DNA of 64,000 nt, from contig JAIPEW010000001.1 in the NCBI GenBank assembly GCA_021736985.1, forward strand, positions 16,239 to 80,238, read 5' to 3'. This DNA is from Clostridiales bacterium (GTDB lineage Bacteria; Bacillota; Desulfotomaculia; Desulfotomaculales; VENG01). Under the pieces are notes generated by a model. It saw only the letters and a list, made by a program, of their open reading frames with translations. It had not been told where the DNA came from and made no database searches. Position numbers and translations under genes: made by a program. Position 1 is the stretch's first letter. Every line of letters begins with the position of its first letter. This document shows positions 34,975 through 44,174 of the stretch, piece by piece.

Positions 34975-35016
34975 AAAAATACCGGCACGCTGTTATAGCG
35001 TGCCGGTATTTTTTAT
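34975..35016 (+). terminator. Terminator after DUF1292 gene
   Basis: AAATACCGGCACGCT / AGCGTGCCGGTATTT, perfect 15-bp stem, T run. Confidence 0.9.
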
Positions 35017-35155
35017 ATTATACATAATATAAAGTTAAATATGTTGAAAATATATTAACCACCCATGATGCTCATAACGAAGAATGAAATTTTTTTACAG
35101 CCAGGTGGGGACGGTGGAGGAAAATAAGTCATTTCTTAAAGGGGGGCGGTAAATA

Positions 35156-36601
35156 ATGTTCCGAAAGAGAAGTATTATAGTTTCTGTTTTTATAGCAATT
35201 TTTATCATTATTGCCTTTATAACATTACAGGGTTCATACGTCCCCCTTGGCCATGCTAAAGTTATACCAAACGTGTATGCCGGCGAAGTGGAATTAAGCG
35301 AAATGACGCGTGACCAGGGAATTAATGAACTGTCTAATTTAGCCGGGCAGATAAGGGGAAAAAAAGTGAGCCTTAAATACAAGGAATACGATTGGGAGTT
35401 ATCCTTAAAGAAAATTAATGTAGAAATTGATAAGAAAGCAGTTATGGAGCAGGCCATGGAGTTCGGGCACAGGGGGAACCCCTGGCAAAGATGGCAGGAA
35501 AAAAAACAGGTTAGGGCAAATAGAGTGAATCTTCCCCTGGTAATAGAGATTGATAAAGAAAAATTGCGCGTCGAAGTGGAAAGTTTATTAAAAGATTTTA
35601 TTCGTCCCCCGCAAGATGCCGGTTTTAAGATAATACCCGGGGAAACTATAAAAATAATCCCCGGTAAAAAAGGTCTGCAGGTTGATATTGATAAGCTTTA
35701 TAATAACTTATGTGAGCGCTTATCTAAAAACGCTGTGAATTTAAACATTGAAATACCCGTAATTAAAGTTTCTCCTTCCCGGACAACTGAAGATGTGCAG
35801 GCTATGGGCTTAAAAGGATTGGTTTCTTCGTATTCAACAAAATTTGATCCGGAAGAAAAATCCCGTACTTACAACATTAAAACAGCAGCTTCTGCACTAG
35901 ACGGGTTACTTGTTTCTCCGGGAGAAAAAGTTTCATTTAATAAAGTAGTCGGGCCGCGAAGTTCAGAAGCAGGTTACAAGAACGCAAAAGTTATATTGAA
36001 CAGGAAACTTGTAGAAGGTCTTGGCGGAGGGGTATGCCAGGTTTCATCAACGCTCTATAATGCAGTGCTGTTAAGTGATCTTACCGTAATTGAGCGAACA
36101 AATCATTCACTGCCTGTTAGTTATGTTCCACTGGGCAGGGATGCAACCGTTGTATATGATTTTTTGGATCTTCGTTTTCGGAATGATAGTGACAGCTATA
36201 TACTTATAAAATCGGAAGTTGAGTACGATACGCTGTGTTTTAAAATATACGGCAGTAATAACTCTAATAAGCATGTTTCTATTGAAACATGGGTGGAAAA
36301 AGTAATTGAGCCCGGGGTAGTTTATAAAGAGGACTCTGACCTGGATAAAGATGATAAAAAAGTTAAGCAGGAGGGAATACAGGGTTACAAAGTGTGTGGA
36401 CGTATAGTATTAGATAGTAACGGAGAAGAAGATATACGTCCTTTGCCTGAAAGTTATTACGAGCCCCGGAAAAAAATAATTGCAGTTGGTGTTGATAGTG
36501 AAGAGATAACGGGGGAAGAATCAGAGCAGGAAGAAAACCAGCCTGAGAAAAAAGAAAAGGAACCTGAAAAAGAAACTGAAGATAATGATAATACAAATTA
36601 A
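35156..36601 (+). CDS. VanW-family exported protein
   Basis: A 481-residue protein with an N-terminal signal anchor (about residues 7-26). One or two peptidoglycan-binding-4 type domains follow (residues 40-220, for example IIPGKKGLQVDIDKLYNNL), then a VanW domain (SSYSTKFDPEEKSRTYNIKTAA... and LGGGVCQVSSTLYNAVL, about residues 225-370). It ends in a highly charged Lys/Glu tail. Acts outside the membrane in cell-wall biology; exact role unknown. ATG behind AAAGGGGGGCGG. Confidence 0.88.
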   Translation: MFRKRSIIVSVFIAIFIIIAFITLQGSYVPLGHAKVIPNVYAGEVELSEMTRDQGINELSNLAGQIRGKKVSLKYKEYDWELSLKKINVEIDKKAVMEQAMEFGHRGNPWQRWQEKKQVRANRVNLPLVIEIDKEKLRVEVESLLKDFIRPPQDAGFKIIPGETIKIIPGKKGLQVDIDKLYNNLCERLSKNAVNLNIEIPVIKVSPSRTTEDVQAMGLKGLVSSYSTKFDPEEKSRTYNIKTAASALDGLLVSPGEKVSFNKVVGPRSSEAGYKNAKVILNRKLVEGLGGGVCQVSSTLYNAVLLSDLTVIERTNHSLPVSYVPLGRDATVVYDFLDLRFRNDSDSYILIKSEVEYDTLCFKIYGSNNSNKHVSIETWVEKVIEPGVVYKEDSDLDKDDKKVKQEGIQGYKVCGRIVLDSNGEEDIRPLPESYYEPRKKIIAVGVDSEEITGEESEQEENQPEKKEKEPEKETEDNDNTN

Positions 36602-36620
36602 ATCCCATACAAATTTAAAT

Positions 36621-36765
36621 TGAAAACGCTGGTTTGAACGCAGTTAACAATCTGTAAATTTTAAAAGACCGGTGGATATTCGGAAGATAGCGGCTTAGCA
36701 CCGGGTTGTTAGAAAAGTTTTCATACTCTTTTGTGAGCAAAAAACTTGTGGAAGTTCAATTAAAA
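36621..36765 (+). repeat. Structured intergenic repeat, copy 3
   Basis: GAAAACGCTGGTTTGAACGC, AGTTAACAATCTG, GACCGGTGGATATTCGGAAG, ATAGCGG, short variable part, then TTAGAAAAGTTTTCATACTC and TTTGTGAGCAAAAAACTTGT. It lies between the VanW gene and mltG; here a promoter lies downstream of the repeat. Confidence 0.8.
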
Positions 36766-36799
36766 TTATTTTGCTGCTGCCACCATAGTAATGTAATAC

Positions 36800-36829
36800 T
36801 TGTTTAATACTGCGAGTAAAAGGTATAAT
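36800..36829 (+). promoter_or_regulatory. mltG promoter
   Basis: TTGTTT, 18 bases, TATAAT, 37 bases before the mltG start and downstream of repeat copy 3. Confidence 0.55.
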
Positions 36830-36865
36830 TAGGTTAACTTAAATTATAATAATCAGGGTGAAAAA

Positions 36866-37921
36866 ATGGCAGAAAACAATTATAAACAAAAACCCCGGAC
36901 TGCTAAAAATAAAGGTCTATTTAAATTATATGCACTGGCTGCAGTAGTTTTTATTCTGCTTGCCGGGACGGCTTATGTGTATTTTTACAGTGTTTTTTCT
37001 GCAGTTCAGCCCGGGGTTGAAAAAAGGGTTAAAGTTACAGTACCCGAGGGATCTGACAGCCATCATATTGCATCTATATTGAAAGACAAGGGTCTTATAA
37101 AAAATAAAACAGTATTTGTGTATTATTCTAAATTTACCGGTTCTGCTTCCAGGTTAAAGGCTGGGGAATATGATTTAAGTCCATCCAGAAGTCTTCCGGC
37201 AATTATAGATTCATTAGTTGCCGGCACCAGGGAGAAGACAATAAAGTATACTATCCCCGAAGGCTATACACTGGAACAGATAGGTAAGCTGCTGGAAAAA
37301 AAGGGCCTGGTAGAACTAGACAAGTTTAAAAAGGCTGCAAACAGGGGAGATTTTGATTATCCTTTTTTAGAAGATATTACTGAAGGGCCCGGGAGAATGG
37401 AGGGGTACCTTTTTCCGGATACTTACCAGGTAACAAATTCATATTCTGAGAAAGAAATTATTAATATTATGCTCGAGCGTTTTCAAGAAGTGACTGAAAA
37501 AATGAATTTTTCCCGGCGGTCTCAAAATATAGATCTCAGTTTCAGGGAAGCAGTGACCATTGCTTCTATGGTAGAAGAAGAAGCTAAAGTTGATCCCGAG
37601 AGACCTGTAATAGCAGGAGTTATTTTAAACCGGCTGTATAAGGGGCAGCTGCTGCAAATAGACGCCACTGTACAATATGCCCTGGGAGAACACCATGCTA
37701 AGCTTTATAATAAAGATTTAAAAGTAGATTCTCCTTATAATACATATAAGTATCCCGGGCTACCCCCGGGCCCTATAAGTTCTCCGGGAAAAAATTCTTT
37801 ACAGGCTGTATTAGAGGCACAAAAAACCAATTATCTTTATTATGTTGCCAGGCCGGATGGTACACATGCTTTTGCTGAGACACTGCATCAGCACAATGTT
37901 AATATAAATAAATACCAGTAG
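36866..37921 (+). CDS. mltG: Endolytic murein transglycosylase MltG
   Basis: A 351-residue membrane-anchored enzyme that cuts nascent glycan strands. TM segment about residues 19-40, LysM-like region (VTVPEGSDSHHIASILKDKGLI, YTIPEGYTLEQIGKLL), catalytic Glu in MVEEEAKVDPERP and the YNTYKYPGLPPGPISSPG signature. ATG behind AGGGTG. Followed nine bases later by a U32 peptidase gene. Confidence 0.95.
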   Translation: MAENNYKQKPRTAKNKGLFKLYALAAVVFILLAGTAYVYFYSVFSAVQPGVEKRVKVTVPEGSDSHHIASILKDKGLIKNKTVFVYYSKFTGSASRLKAGEYDLSPSRSLPAIIDSLVAGTREKTIKYTIPEGYTLEQIGKLLEKKGLVELDKFKKAANRGDFDYPFLEDITEGPGRMEGYLFPDTYQVTNSYSEKEIINIMLERFQEVTEKMNFSRRSQNIDLSFREAVTIASMVEEEAKVDPERPVIAGVILNRLYKGQLLQIDATVQYALGEHHAKLYNKDLKVDSPYNTYKYPGLPPGPISSPGKNSLQAVLEAQKTNYLYYVARPDGTHAFAETLHQHNVNINKYQ

Positions 37922-37930
37922 GTGATGTAA

Positions 37931-39151
37931 TTGAAAAAACCAGAACTGCTGGCGCCAGCAGGGGATATGGAAAAACTAGAAGTTGCTGTAGCCTATGGTG
38001 CCGATGCTGTCTACCTGGGGGGAACATCATTCGGCCTGCGGGCTGCAGCGGCAACTTTCGATGAAAATGAACTGGTCAGGGCTGTTGGTTTCGCCCACTG
38101 GTACGGAGTAAAAGTATATGTTACAGTAAATATTTTTGCTCACAACAAGGATATACAAGAATTACAGAGTTATCTAAAATACCTGGAGAAAATCGAAGTG
38201 GACGGGGTTATAATATCTGACCCGGGAGTCATTGAACTGGCACGAGAAACAGTACCCAGGCTGCCGGTACATTTGAGCACACAGGCTAATACTACTAACT
38301 GGAAAAGCGCGCGATTCTGGGAAAAACAGGGCGTTAAGCGTATTATATTGGCCCGTGAGCTGTCGTTAAAAGAAATAAAGGAAATAAAAGAGAATGTTAA
38401 CCTGCCCCTGGAAATGTTTGTACACGGTGCCATGTGTATATCTTATTCCGGGCGGTGCTTGCTGAGCAATTATATGACAGGCAGGGATTCTAACATGGGA
38501 GATTGCTCTCAGGCCTGCCGCTGGAAATATGCCCTGGTCGAGGAAAAACGACCTGGAGAATATTATCCTATAGAAGAAGACCGGCGCGGTACTTATATTT
38601 TAAGCTCCCGGGATTTATGCTTGCTGCATCAACTGCCGCGCCTGATAGATGCAGGGGTAGACAGTTTTAAAATTGAGGGACGGGTAAAAAGTATTCATTA
38701 TGTTGCTGCGGTTACGCGGGTTTACAGGAAAGCCATAGATGCTTGCATAAATGACCCGGAAGGTTATTCCATGCAGGAAGAATGGGCTAACGAGATAGGT
38801 AAAGTAAGCAACAGGGAATATATATCCGGGTTCATTGACGGCCCTCCTGATAAAGATGGTTTTACCCCGGTAAAAGGTATTTACAACAGGCCGTATACTT
38901 TTGTGGGTGTGGCCAGGAATGTTGATAAACAGAACGGGTGGATAGAAATAGAGCAGAGGAATCATTTTTCCCGCGGGGAAGAACTGGAAGTTATGCCTCC
39001 ACGGGGAGATATTTTTAGTATTAAGGTTGATGAAATGTATGACATAGAAGGAAATCCTATAGAGAAGGCACCTCATCCGAGGATGACGGTTTATCTAGCC
39101 GGCATGCCGTTTGTAGAGCCGCATACTATGCTGCGGCGAAAAGAAAAATAA
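37931..39151 (+). CDS. Peptidase U32 family protein (tRNA hydroxylation, TrhP-like)
   Basis: A 406-residue U32 protein: KKPELLAPAGDMEKLEVAVAYGADAVYLGG start, HGAMCISYSGRCLLSNYMTGRDSN in the middle with cysteines that may bind a cluster, and FKIEGRVKS. Related YrrN/YrrO/TrhP proteins install 5-hydroxyuridine in tRNA; collagenase activity is the older annotation. TTG start behind TAGGTGAT, coupled to mltG. Confidence 0.9.
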   Translation: MKKPELLAPAGDMEKLEVAVAYGADAVYLGGTSFGLRAAAATFDENELVRAVGFAHWYGVKVYVTVNIFAHNKDIQELQSYLKYLEKIEVDGVIISDPGVIELARETVPRLPVHLSTQANTTNWKSARFWEKQGVKRIILARELSLKEIKEIKENVNLPLEMFVHGAMCISYSGRCLLSNYMTGRDSNMGDCSQACRWKYALVEEKRPGEYYPIEEDRRGTYILSSRDLCLLHQLPRLIDAGVDSFKIEGRVKSIHYVAAVTRVYRKAIDACINDPEGYSMQEEWANEIGKVSNREYISGFIDGPPDKDGFTPVKGIYNRPYTFVGVARNVDKQNGWIEIEQRNHFSRGEELEVMPPRGDIFSIKVDEMYDIEGNPIEKAPHPRMTVYLAGMPFVEPHTMLRRKEK

Positions 39152-39211
39152 GCATAAAACTGTATTCCAGGGGGCAACCTTATTAATAGGAAAAGCTTGG
39201 AAGGTGTTTTT

Positions 39212-40906
39212 ATGCGGTTTTTTATGGAGAAACGTATAATTAGTTTGTTTTGTGTATTTATACTGGGGTTCGTTTTTTTATCGTTACGGTTGGGATACAT
39301 ACAGTTGGATCAAGGTAGTAAACTGGCAAGGCAGGCACTGGCACGGAACACTTTTTTTCTGGCAGCAGAAGATTATTGCCGGGGGGATATTTTAGACAGC
39401 AGCGGCATGTCTTTAACTGGTGCTGTTACAGTTAATAGAGTTGCTGTTTTTCCCGGGCTAATCGAGGACACGGGTGCAGCAGTGAGCAATCTTGCGGGTA
39501 TTTTTAATAAAAAGAAGATTTATTTTACAAAATATTTTTCAGGAGCCCCCTGTTATATACCAGTAGATGTTTCCCGGGAGCAAGCATCTCTGGTCAGGCA
39601 AAATACCGGGGCGGGGATATATATACTGCCTTTTAAATGTCGCTACAGCTCTTCATCCCTGGCCTGCCACGTTACAGGTTACCCGGGTAAAATTCCTTCT
39701 CTTGAGGTTTACAGGGAGTTTGAATCTAATTCAGGGAAAAATTATAATTATGATGACTGGATCGGAATAACAGGTATAGAAAAGTTTTACGAGAGGTATC
39801 TTAAGGGTGATTTTGCTGCCAGGCAGGCTTTTATACCCATAGATGCTGTGCAGAGGCCGGTGTCTCGAGAAGTGGCGTTTCGCCATGTACCGGATAAAAA
39901 CAGGTATGATGTGATAACGACTATTGACCGGCATATACAAGAGGCAGTACAGGACGTAATGGACAGGGAAGTGCCCAGCGGCGCAGTGGTTGTAATGGAG
40001 CCCGGGAGTGGCAATATTCTTGCATCTGCAAGCTGCCCGGGGTATAATCCAGATCCTGAAAAAATGCCGGGTAATAATCGTCAGGACGGTGTTTTTATAA
40101 ACAGGGCAACTTCATTTTATCAGCCCGGGTCGTTGTTCAAAATTGTTTTGGCGTGTGCAGCCCTGGAAGAAGGTGCAGCGGGCCCGGATACCACGTTCAC
40201 ATGCCTGGGAGCCGAAGATAGTCCTGTGCGCTGCTGGTATTCCCCGGGGCACGGCGAAATTACTTTATATGAAGCCTTAATAAATTCCTGCAACCCGGCG
40301 TTTGTTCAGCTGGGGCAAAAACTTGGGGCCCGTACAATAATAGAATATGCCCATAAAATGGGACTTTCTGATAGCCGGATAATTGGTTTCCCCGAAAATG
40401 ATGAGACCAGGCAGGATTGGAGTGCAGTTGCAAAGCCTAATAATCTGGCTAACAGCTCCATAGGGCAGGGGCCCGTACTCACAACACCTGTTCAAATTAC
40501 AGCTATGATGAACATAATAGCCTCCGGGGGACGCTATTATCGCCCCCGTATTATTAAAAAGCTTTCCTCCCCGGATTCTGAGATAAGTTTTCCTGCTGCA
40601 TCTCCTGAAAAGGTGATTTCTACAAAAACTGCCGGTACTTTAAAAGAGATGCTGTATGGCGTTACCCGGAAAGGCGTAGGCCGCAATGCTTTTCTTAAAA
40701 ACTGCGGCAGCAGCGGTAAAACTGGATCGGCCCAGGTAAGCAGCGGCGGCAATGAAAATATTAATGCATGGTTCTCTGGATATTTTCCAAGTGAAAACCC
40801 TGAATATGTTATAACTATCCTGGTCGAAGATGGTAAAAGTGGTTCTGAAAGCGCTGCCCCGGTCTTCAAAGAAATAGCACAGAAGTTGATAAATTTAAAT
40901 AAATAG
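39212..40906 (+). CDS. Class B penicillin-binding protein (transpeptidase)
   Basis: A 564-residue peptidoglycan transpeptidase. Signal anchor about residues 8-28, short pedestal domain, then transpeptidase with active-site Ser in PGSLFKIV (SxxK), SCN (SxN) and GKTGSA (KTG). The pedestal is shorter than in PBP2 or SpoVD, so a specialised (for example sporulation or elongation) role is possible. ATG at 39212 follows GGAAGGTG; the in-frame TTG at 39197 overlaps that site. 60 bases after the U32 gene. Confidence 0.9.
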   Translation: MRFFMEKRIISLFCVFILGFVFLSLRLGYIQLDQGSKLARQALARNTFFLAAEDYCRGDILDSSGMSLTGAVTVNRVAVFPGLIEDTGAAVSNLAGIFNKKKIYFTKYFSGAPCYIPVDVSREQASLVRQNTGAGIYILPFKCRYSSSSLACHVTGYPGKIPSLEVYREFESNSGKNYNYDDWIGITGIEKFYERYLKGDFAARQAFIPIDAVQRPVSREVAFRHVPDKNRYDVITTIDRHIQEAVQDVMDREVPSGAVVVMEPGSGNILASASCPGYNPDPEKMPGNNRQDGVFINRATSFYQPGSLFKIVLACAALEEGAAGPDTTFTCLGAEDSPVRCWYSPGHGEITLYEALINSCNPAFVQLGQKLGARTIIEYAHKMGLSDSRIIGFPENDETRQDWSAVAKPNNLANSSIGQGPVLTTPVQITAMMNIIASGGRYYRPRIIKKLSSPDSEISFPAASPEKVISTKTAGTLKEMLYGVTRKGVGRNAFLKNCGSSGKTGSAQVSSGGNENINAWFSGYFPSENPEYVITILVEDGKSGSESAAPVFKEIAQKLINLNK

Positions 40907-40961
40907 TAAGCGCATACTTTATATATTTATTAGTTCTGGAGGATTATCAACTTAACTTTCA

Positions 40962-40990
40962 TTGCACTGCAGCTAAACTTTCTATATAAT
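40962..40990 (+). promoter_or_regulatory. Promoter upstream of the ferredoxin leader repeat
   Basis: TTGCAC, 17 bases, TATAAT. The repeat copy at 41048-41155 would be transcribed as part of the ferredoxin mRNA leader. Confidence 0.6.
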
Positions 40991-41047
40991 TAACCGAAAA
41001 TACCTATGTCACTGTTTTGATTATTGGCTGTGCCTGATTGGTATAAG

Positions 41048-41155
41048 TAGTTAACCAACTCCGGTTGTACAAACGGGCCGGTGGAAACTAGTCTCACTAT
41101 CTATCAGAAAAGTTTTCATACTCCGTTATGAGCAAAAAGCCCGTGGAGTTTAATA
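41048..41155 (+). repeat. Structured intergenic repeat, copy 4 (shortest)
   Basis: AGTTAACCAACTCCGGTTGT, GGGCCGGTGGAAA, then CTATCAGAAAAGTTTTCATA, CTCCGTTATGAGC and AAAAAGCCCGTGGAGTTTAA. This copy lacks the AAGGTAGCGGAGT block. It lies 20 bases before the mini-ferredoxin start. Confidence 0.75.
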
Positions 41156-41174
41156 TTGTATCATAGGGGTTAAA

Positions 41175-41348
41175 ATGAGTGTTATAATTGTAAAAGATTT
41201 ATGTATTGGTTGCGGGAACTGCGCTGATGCTTGTCCCCAAAAAGCAATAACCATTAAGGCAAAACAAGCCATAGTGGACCCGCAAAAATGTGATGATTGT
41301 GAAGAGTGCGTATTTGTATGTATTTATGGTGCAATAGTACCGGGATAA
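41175..41348 (+). CDS. 57-residue 2[4Fe-4S] ferredoxin
   Basis: Small cytoplasmic electron carrier: CIGCGNCADAC (Cys10, 13, 16, 20) and CDDCEECVFVC (Cys39, 42, 45, 49). The usual Pro follows Cys20 (CPQKAI) but not Cys49 (CIYGAI). ATG behind ATAGGGGT. It is followed 30 bases later by the FmdB-type zinc ribbon. Confidence 0.9.
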   Translation: MSVIIVKDLCIGCGNCADACPQKAITIKAKQAIVDPQKCDDCEECVFVCIYGAIVPG

Positions 41349-41378
41349 ATATATAGAATTTTTTTGGGGGGTGAAAAT

Positions 41379-41564
41379 GTGCCCAGTTACGATTATAAAT
41401 GCAAAAACTGCGGACAAAAGTTCTGCGTAATTGTAAGTATTGAAGACAGGGAAAAAGTAACTTGTCCCGAATGTAAATCAAAAAATGTTACTCAAATAAT
41501 TACCGGTTGTTCTATAAATACCGGCAGCTGCGGTGGTTCAACACCATCTAAAGGAGGCGGCTGA
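41379..41564 (+). CDS. FmdB/CxxC_CxxC zinc-ribbon protein
   Basis: A 61-residue protein beginning MPSYDYKCKNCGQKF, with a second CPEC at about residue 33, then a Gly/Ser-rich tail GGSTPSKGGG. It matches the FmdB family of putative regulatory zinc ribbons. GTG at 41379 behind GGGGGGTGA; it is transcribed with the ferredoxin. Confidence 0.88.
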   Translation: MPSYDYKCKNCGQKFCVIVSIEDREKVTCPECKSKNVTQIITGCSINTGSCGGSTPSKGGG

Positions 41565-41621
41565 GCAATTTAATGCTGCCGGAAGGTTTTCGGCAAAATT
41601 TTATAAAGATTAAATATGATT

Positions 41622-41658
41622 TTAAAAGCCCGTTATAATCTATAAACGGGCTTTTAAG
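41622..41658. terminator. Bidirectional terminator
   Basis: TTAAAAGCCCGTT / AACGGGCTTTTAA stem between the convergent zinc-ribbon and glutaredoxin genes. Confidence 0.85.
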
Positions 41659-41661
41659 GCA

Positions 41662-41901
41662 TTAAGACAGGTTAAGTACATTCTCCAGCTTGTTTTTGTC
41701 AAATCCTACTATTACTTCGTCACCTACTATAACAGTGGGAACCGCCATTTTATCAGATTTCTGGATCATTTCATTTTTAGCACTTTCATCCCTGGATACA
41801 TCAAATTCTTCGAAGTCAAGATTATTATTTGTTAAAAATTCTTTTACCGAGGTGCAGTGTGGGCAAGACGGAGTAGTGTAAACTTTTATTTCACTATTCA
41901 T
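41662..41901 (-). CDS. Small glutaredoxin/NrdH-like protein
   Basis: A 79-residue thiol-disulfide protein: CPHC (Cys13/Cys16), cis-Pro in AVPTVIVGDEVIVGFD. It is the NrdH/glutaredoxin-3 type used with thioredoxin reductase or ribonucleotide reductase in anaerobes. ATG at 41901 behind AGGAGG on the minus strand. Confidence 0.9.
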   Translation of the reverse strand: MNSEIKVYTTPSCPHCTSVKEFLTNNNLDFEEFDVSRDESAKNEMIQKSDKMAVPTVIVGDEVIVGFDKNKLENVLNLS

Positions 41902-42060
41902 AAAATAACCTCCTGTATGTTTAAGTTTTACACTTCATTATGTTTTGTTAATGCAGGTATTTTTATACATATTGGCTAAAAAGTTGCCCTGTTAGGCTGG
42001 TTGCTTTAGTATATACGGGGTGATAAAATAAACTGGTAAATTGTTGAAAGGAAGCAGCGC

Positions 42061-42672
42061 ATGTATAAATTAACAGGAATTATAATGGCAGGTGGAAAAA
42101 ATTCGCGCATGGGCATGGACAAGGCTTTACTGCGCGTAGGTGAAAGGACAATCGTGGAAAAAAATGCTCTGCTTTTTAAAGCTGCAGCCGGCCGGGTAAT
42201 GATTGTTACATCAAGGCCGGAGGATTTTGCTTTTCTCGGGCTGGAAACTACCAGTGATATTTTTCCGGGCTGTGGCCCGCTGGGAGGCATACATGCAGGG
42301 TTAACTTATTCGCGCAGTAATGTTAATTTAGTAACAGCATGTGATATGCCGTTCCTGGAAGTGGGATTGTTAAAGTATCTTGCCAGTTATGGAGAAGCTT
42401 ATGATGTAGTTGTACCCCGGATAAATGGGTATCTTGAGCCCCTGGTTGCTTGTTATAACAAAACCTGTCTGAAAATTATTGAAAATTGCTTAAAAGAAAA
42501 AAATCTAAAAATTACTTCTTTTTTTGACCAGGTGAATGTCCGTTACGTGGAAGAAAATGAGATAGCAGAAATAGCAGACCCGGAGCGTGTTTTTTTTAAT
42601 ATTAATACTCCACGGGAACTTGAGAGGGCAAAATTAATAGAAAATAAACAGGGGTTGCCTCACCGCCTGTAA
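42061..42672 (+). CDS. mobA: Molybdenum cofactor guanylyltransferase
   Basis: A 203-residue nucleotidyltransferase that attaches GMP to molybdopterin. N-terminal GTP site LTGIIMAGGKNSRMGMDKALL and VTACDMPFL, which carries the metal-binding Asp. This implies the organism has a bis-MGD molybdo- or tungsto-enzyme. ATG behind GAAAGGAAG. Confidence 0.9.
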   Translation: MYKLTGIIMAGGKNSRMGMDKALLRVGERTIVEKNALLFKAAAGRVMIVTSRPEDFAFLGLETTSDIFPGCGPLGGIHAGLTYSRSNVNLVTACDMPFLEVGLLKYLASYGEAYDVVVPRINGYLEPLVACYNKTCLKIIENCLKEKNLKITSFFDQVNVRYVEENEIAEIADPERVFFNINTPRELERAKLIENKQGLPHRL

Positions 42673-42718
42673 AATTATATAATACCCGAAGTCATTTATA
42701 TAAGGCGGTGTAGTATAA

Positions 42719-43249
42719 TTGAAAAAATTGTTTTATCCAGATATGTACCTTTCTTCCCTGTGTTTTTTAGATTGTCAAGCACTCAAGGATAAAGGTATTA
42801 ATAATATTTTAATGGATTTAGATAATACTATAATACGTAGAGATAGTGAACAAATTGACCCGGAGATTAATAAATGGGTAAAAGAATTGCTGCAGCAAGG
42901 TTTTTCACTGGCTGTCGTATCTAATAACAGCGAGAGGAGAGTAAACGCTCTTGCTGGAAAATTAAACATATTAACTGTTTCGAAAGCTATGAAACCCACT
43001 AAAAGAGCTTTTCGCAGGGGCATGGAGCTTTTAAACAGCAGGCCGGAAAACACAGCTGTGCTCGGTGATCAAATTTTTACTGATATCCTGGGCGGCAACA
43101 GGTTGGGGCTTTTTACTATATTAGTTGCTCCCCTGGAGGGTAAGGAGTTCTGGGCAACCAGGCATTTTAATCGCCGCATAGAGAAACTGGTTTTAATGAA
43201 AATGAGACGTTATATTAATAAAAAAACAGGATGCATTTTTATAAAATAG
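42719..43249 (+). CDS. YqeG-family HAD phosphatase
   Basis: A 176-residue HAD-superfamily IIIA phosphatase: MDLDNTIIRRDS nucleophile motif, VSNNSERR, KPTKRAFRRG and GDQIFTDILGGNRLG motif 4. Substrate unknown (some YqeG relatives act on phosphatidylglycerophosphate). TTG behind AAGGCGGTG. aroE follows after 13 bases; yqeG-aroE adjacency is a common Firmicute order. Confidence 0.92.
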   Translation: MKKLFYPDMYLSSLCFLDCQALKDKGINNILMDLDNTIIRRDSEQIDPEINKWVKELLQQGFSLAVVSNNSERRVNALAGKLNILTVSKAMKPTKRAFRRGMELLNSRPENTAVLGDQIFTDILGGNRLGLFTILVAPLEGKEFWATRHFNRRIEKLVLMKMRRYINKKTGCIFIK

Positions 43250-43262
43250 TGAGGTGGCGTAT

Positions 43263-44153
43263 TTGAGTTCTGTTTATATAGATACGGATACACAGGTGTA
43301 TGCTCTTTTTGGTCATCCTGTAAAGCATTCTTTTTCGCCTGTATTACATAATAGTGCTTTTAAATATTTGAATTTGAATTATATATATACTGCATTTGAT
43401 ATAATGCCCAGGAATTTAGAACCGGCAATTTTTGCAGTAGAAATGTTAAACCTTGGTGGAGTTAATATAACAATTCCCCATAAAGAAAAAGTCATAGATT
43501 TTTTGGACGAGTTAGATATTTCTGCTCAATTAAGTGGTTCAGTAAATACGGTAGTAAATCGTAATAATAAGTTAACTGGTTATAATACTGATGGCCCGGG
43601 GTTTACTCGTTCACTACAGGAAGACTGCTCTTTTAATCCTGCAAAAAAAACAGTGCTTATAGCCGGTGCGGGCGGTGCAGCCAGGGCAGTAGGTATGCAG
43701 CTGGCCCTTTCGGGGGCTTCTGCAATAGGTATTTTTAACCGCCGCAGTGAAAAGGCTTCAGAATTAGCACAAAAGATAAAAGAATCCACAGGGGTAAGCA
43801 CAGAGGTTTTGCCATGGCCCCGTGAAGAGCATCCAGTGCAGCAGAAAAGTTTATCCAGTTTTTTCAGCCAGGCCGACCTGGTAGTGAACTGTACTCCACT
43901 GGGAATGAGCGGTGTTGCAGGTCAAATGCCGCCTCTTCCTTACCACCTGGCTAATCCAGGGCAGGTAGCTTATGATTTAATATATAACCCTCGGCAAACG
44001 CGTTTTATTAAAAAATTCAAGGAAAAGGGCTGTACTGCTGTTAACGGAACTGGAATGCTTTTACACCAGGGGGCGCAGGCTTTTGAGCTTTGGACGGGAT
44101 TATCTGCACCACTTGATGTAATGCATCGTGCACTGCAAAATTATATAAAATAA
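43263..44153 (+). CDS. aroE: Shikimate dehydrogenase
   Basis: A 296-residue NADP-dependent enzyme of chorismate synthesis. Substrate motif FGHPVKHSFSPVLHN, catalytic Lys in VNITIPHKEKV, nucleotide loop IAGAGGAARAV, NRRSEKA, and C-terminal NGTGMLLHQGAQAFELWTG. TTG at 43263 behind GAGGTG; the ORF-opening GTG at 43254 overlaps that site. First of four shikimate genes interleaved with pilus genes. Confidence 0.95.
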   Translation: MSSVYIDTDTQVYALFGHPVKHSFSPVLHNSAFKYLNLNYIYTAFDIMPRNLEPAIFAVEMLNLGGVNITIPHKEKVIDFLDELDISAQLSGSVNTVVNRNNKLTGYNTDGPGFTRSLQEDCSFNPAKKTVLIAGAGGAARAVGMQLALSGASAIGIFNRRSEKASELAQKIKESTGVSTEVLPWPREEHPVQQKSLSSFFSQADLVVNCTPLGMSGVAGQMPPLPYHLANPGQVAYDLIYNPRQTRFIKKFKEKGCTAVNGTGMLLHQGAQAFELWTGLSAPLDVMHRALQNYIK

Positions 44154-44174
44154 CCGGGGTTGAAATGTAAAATT

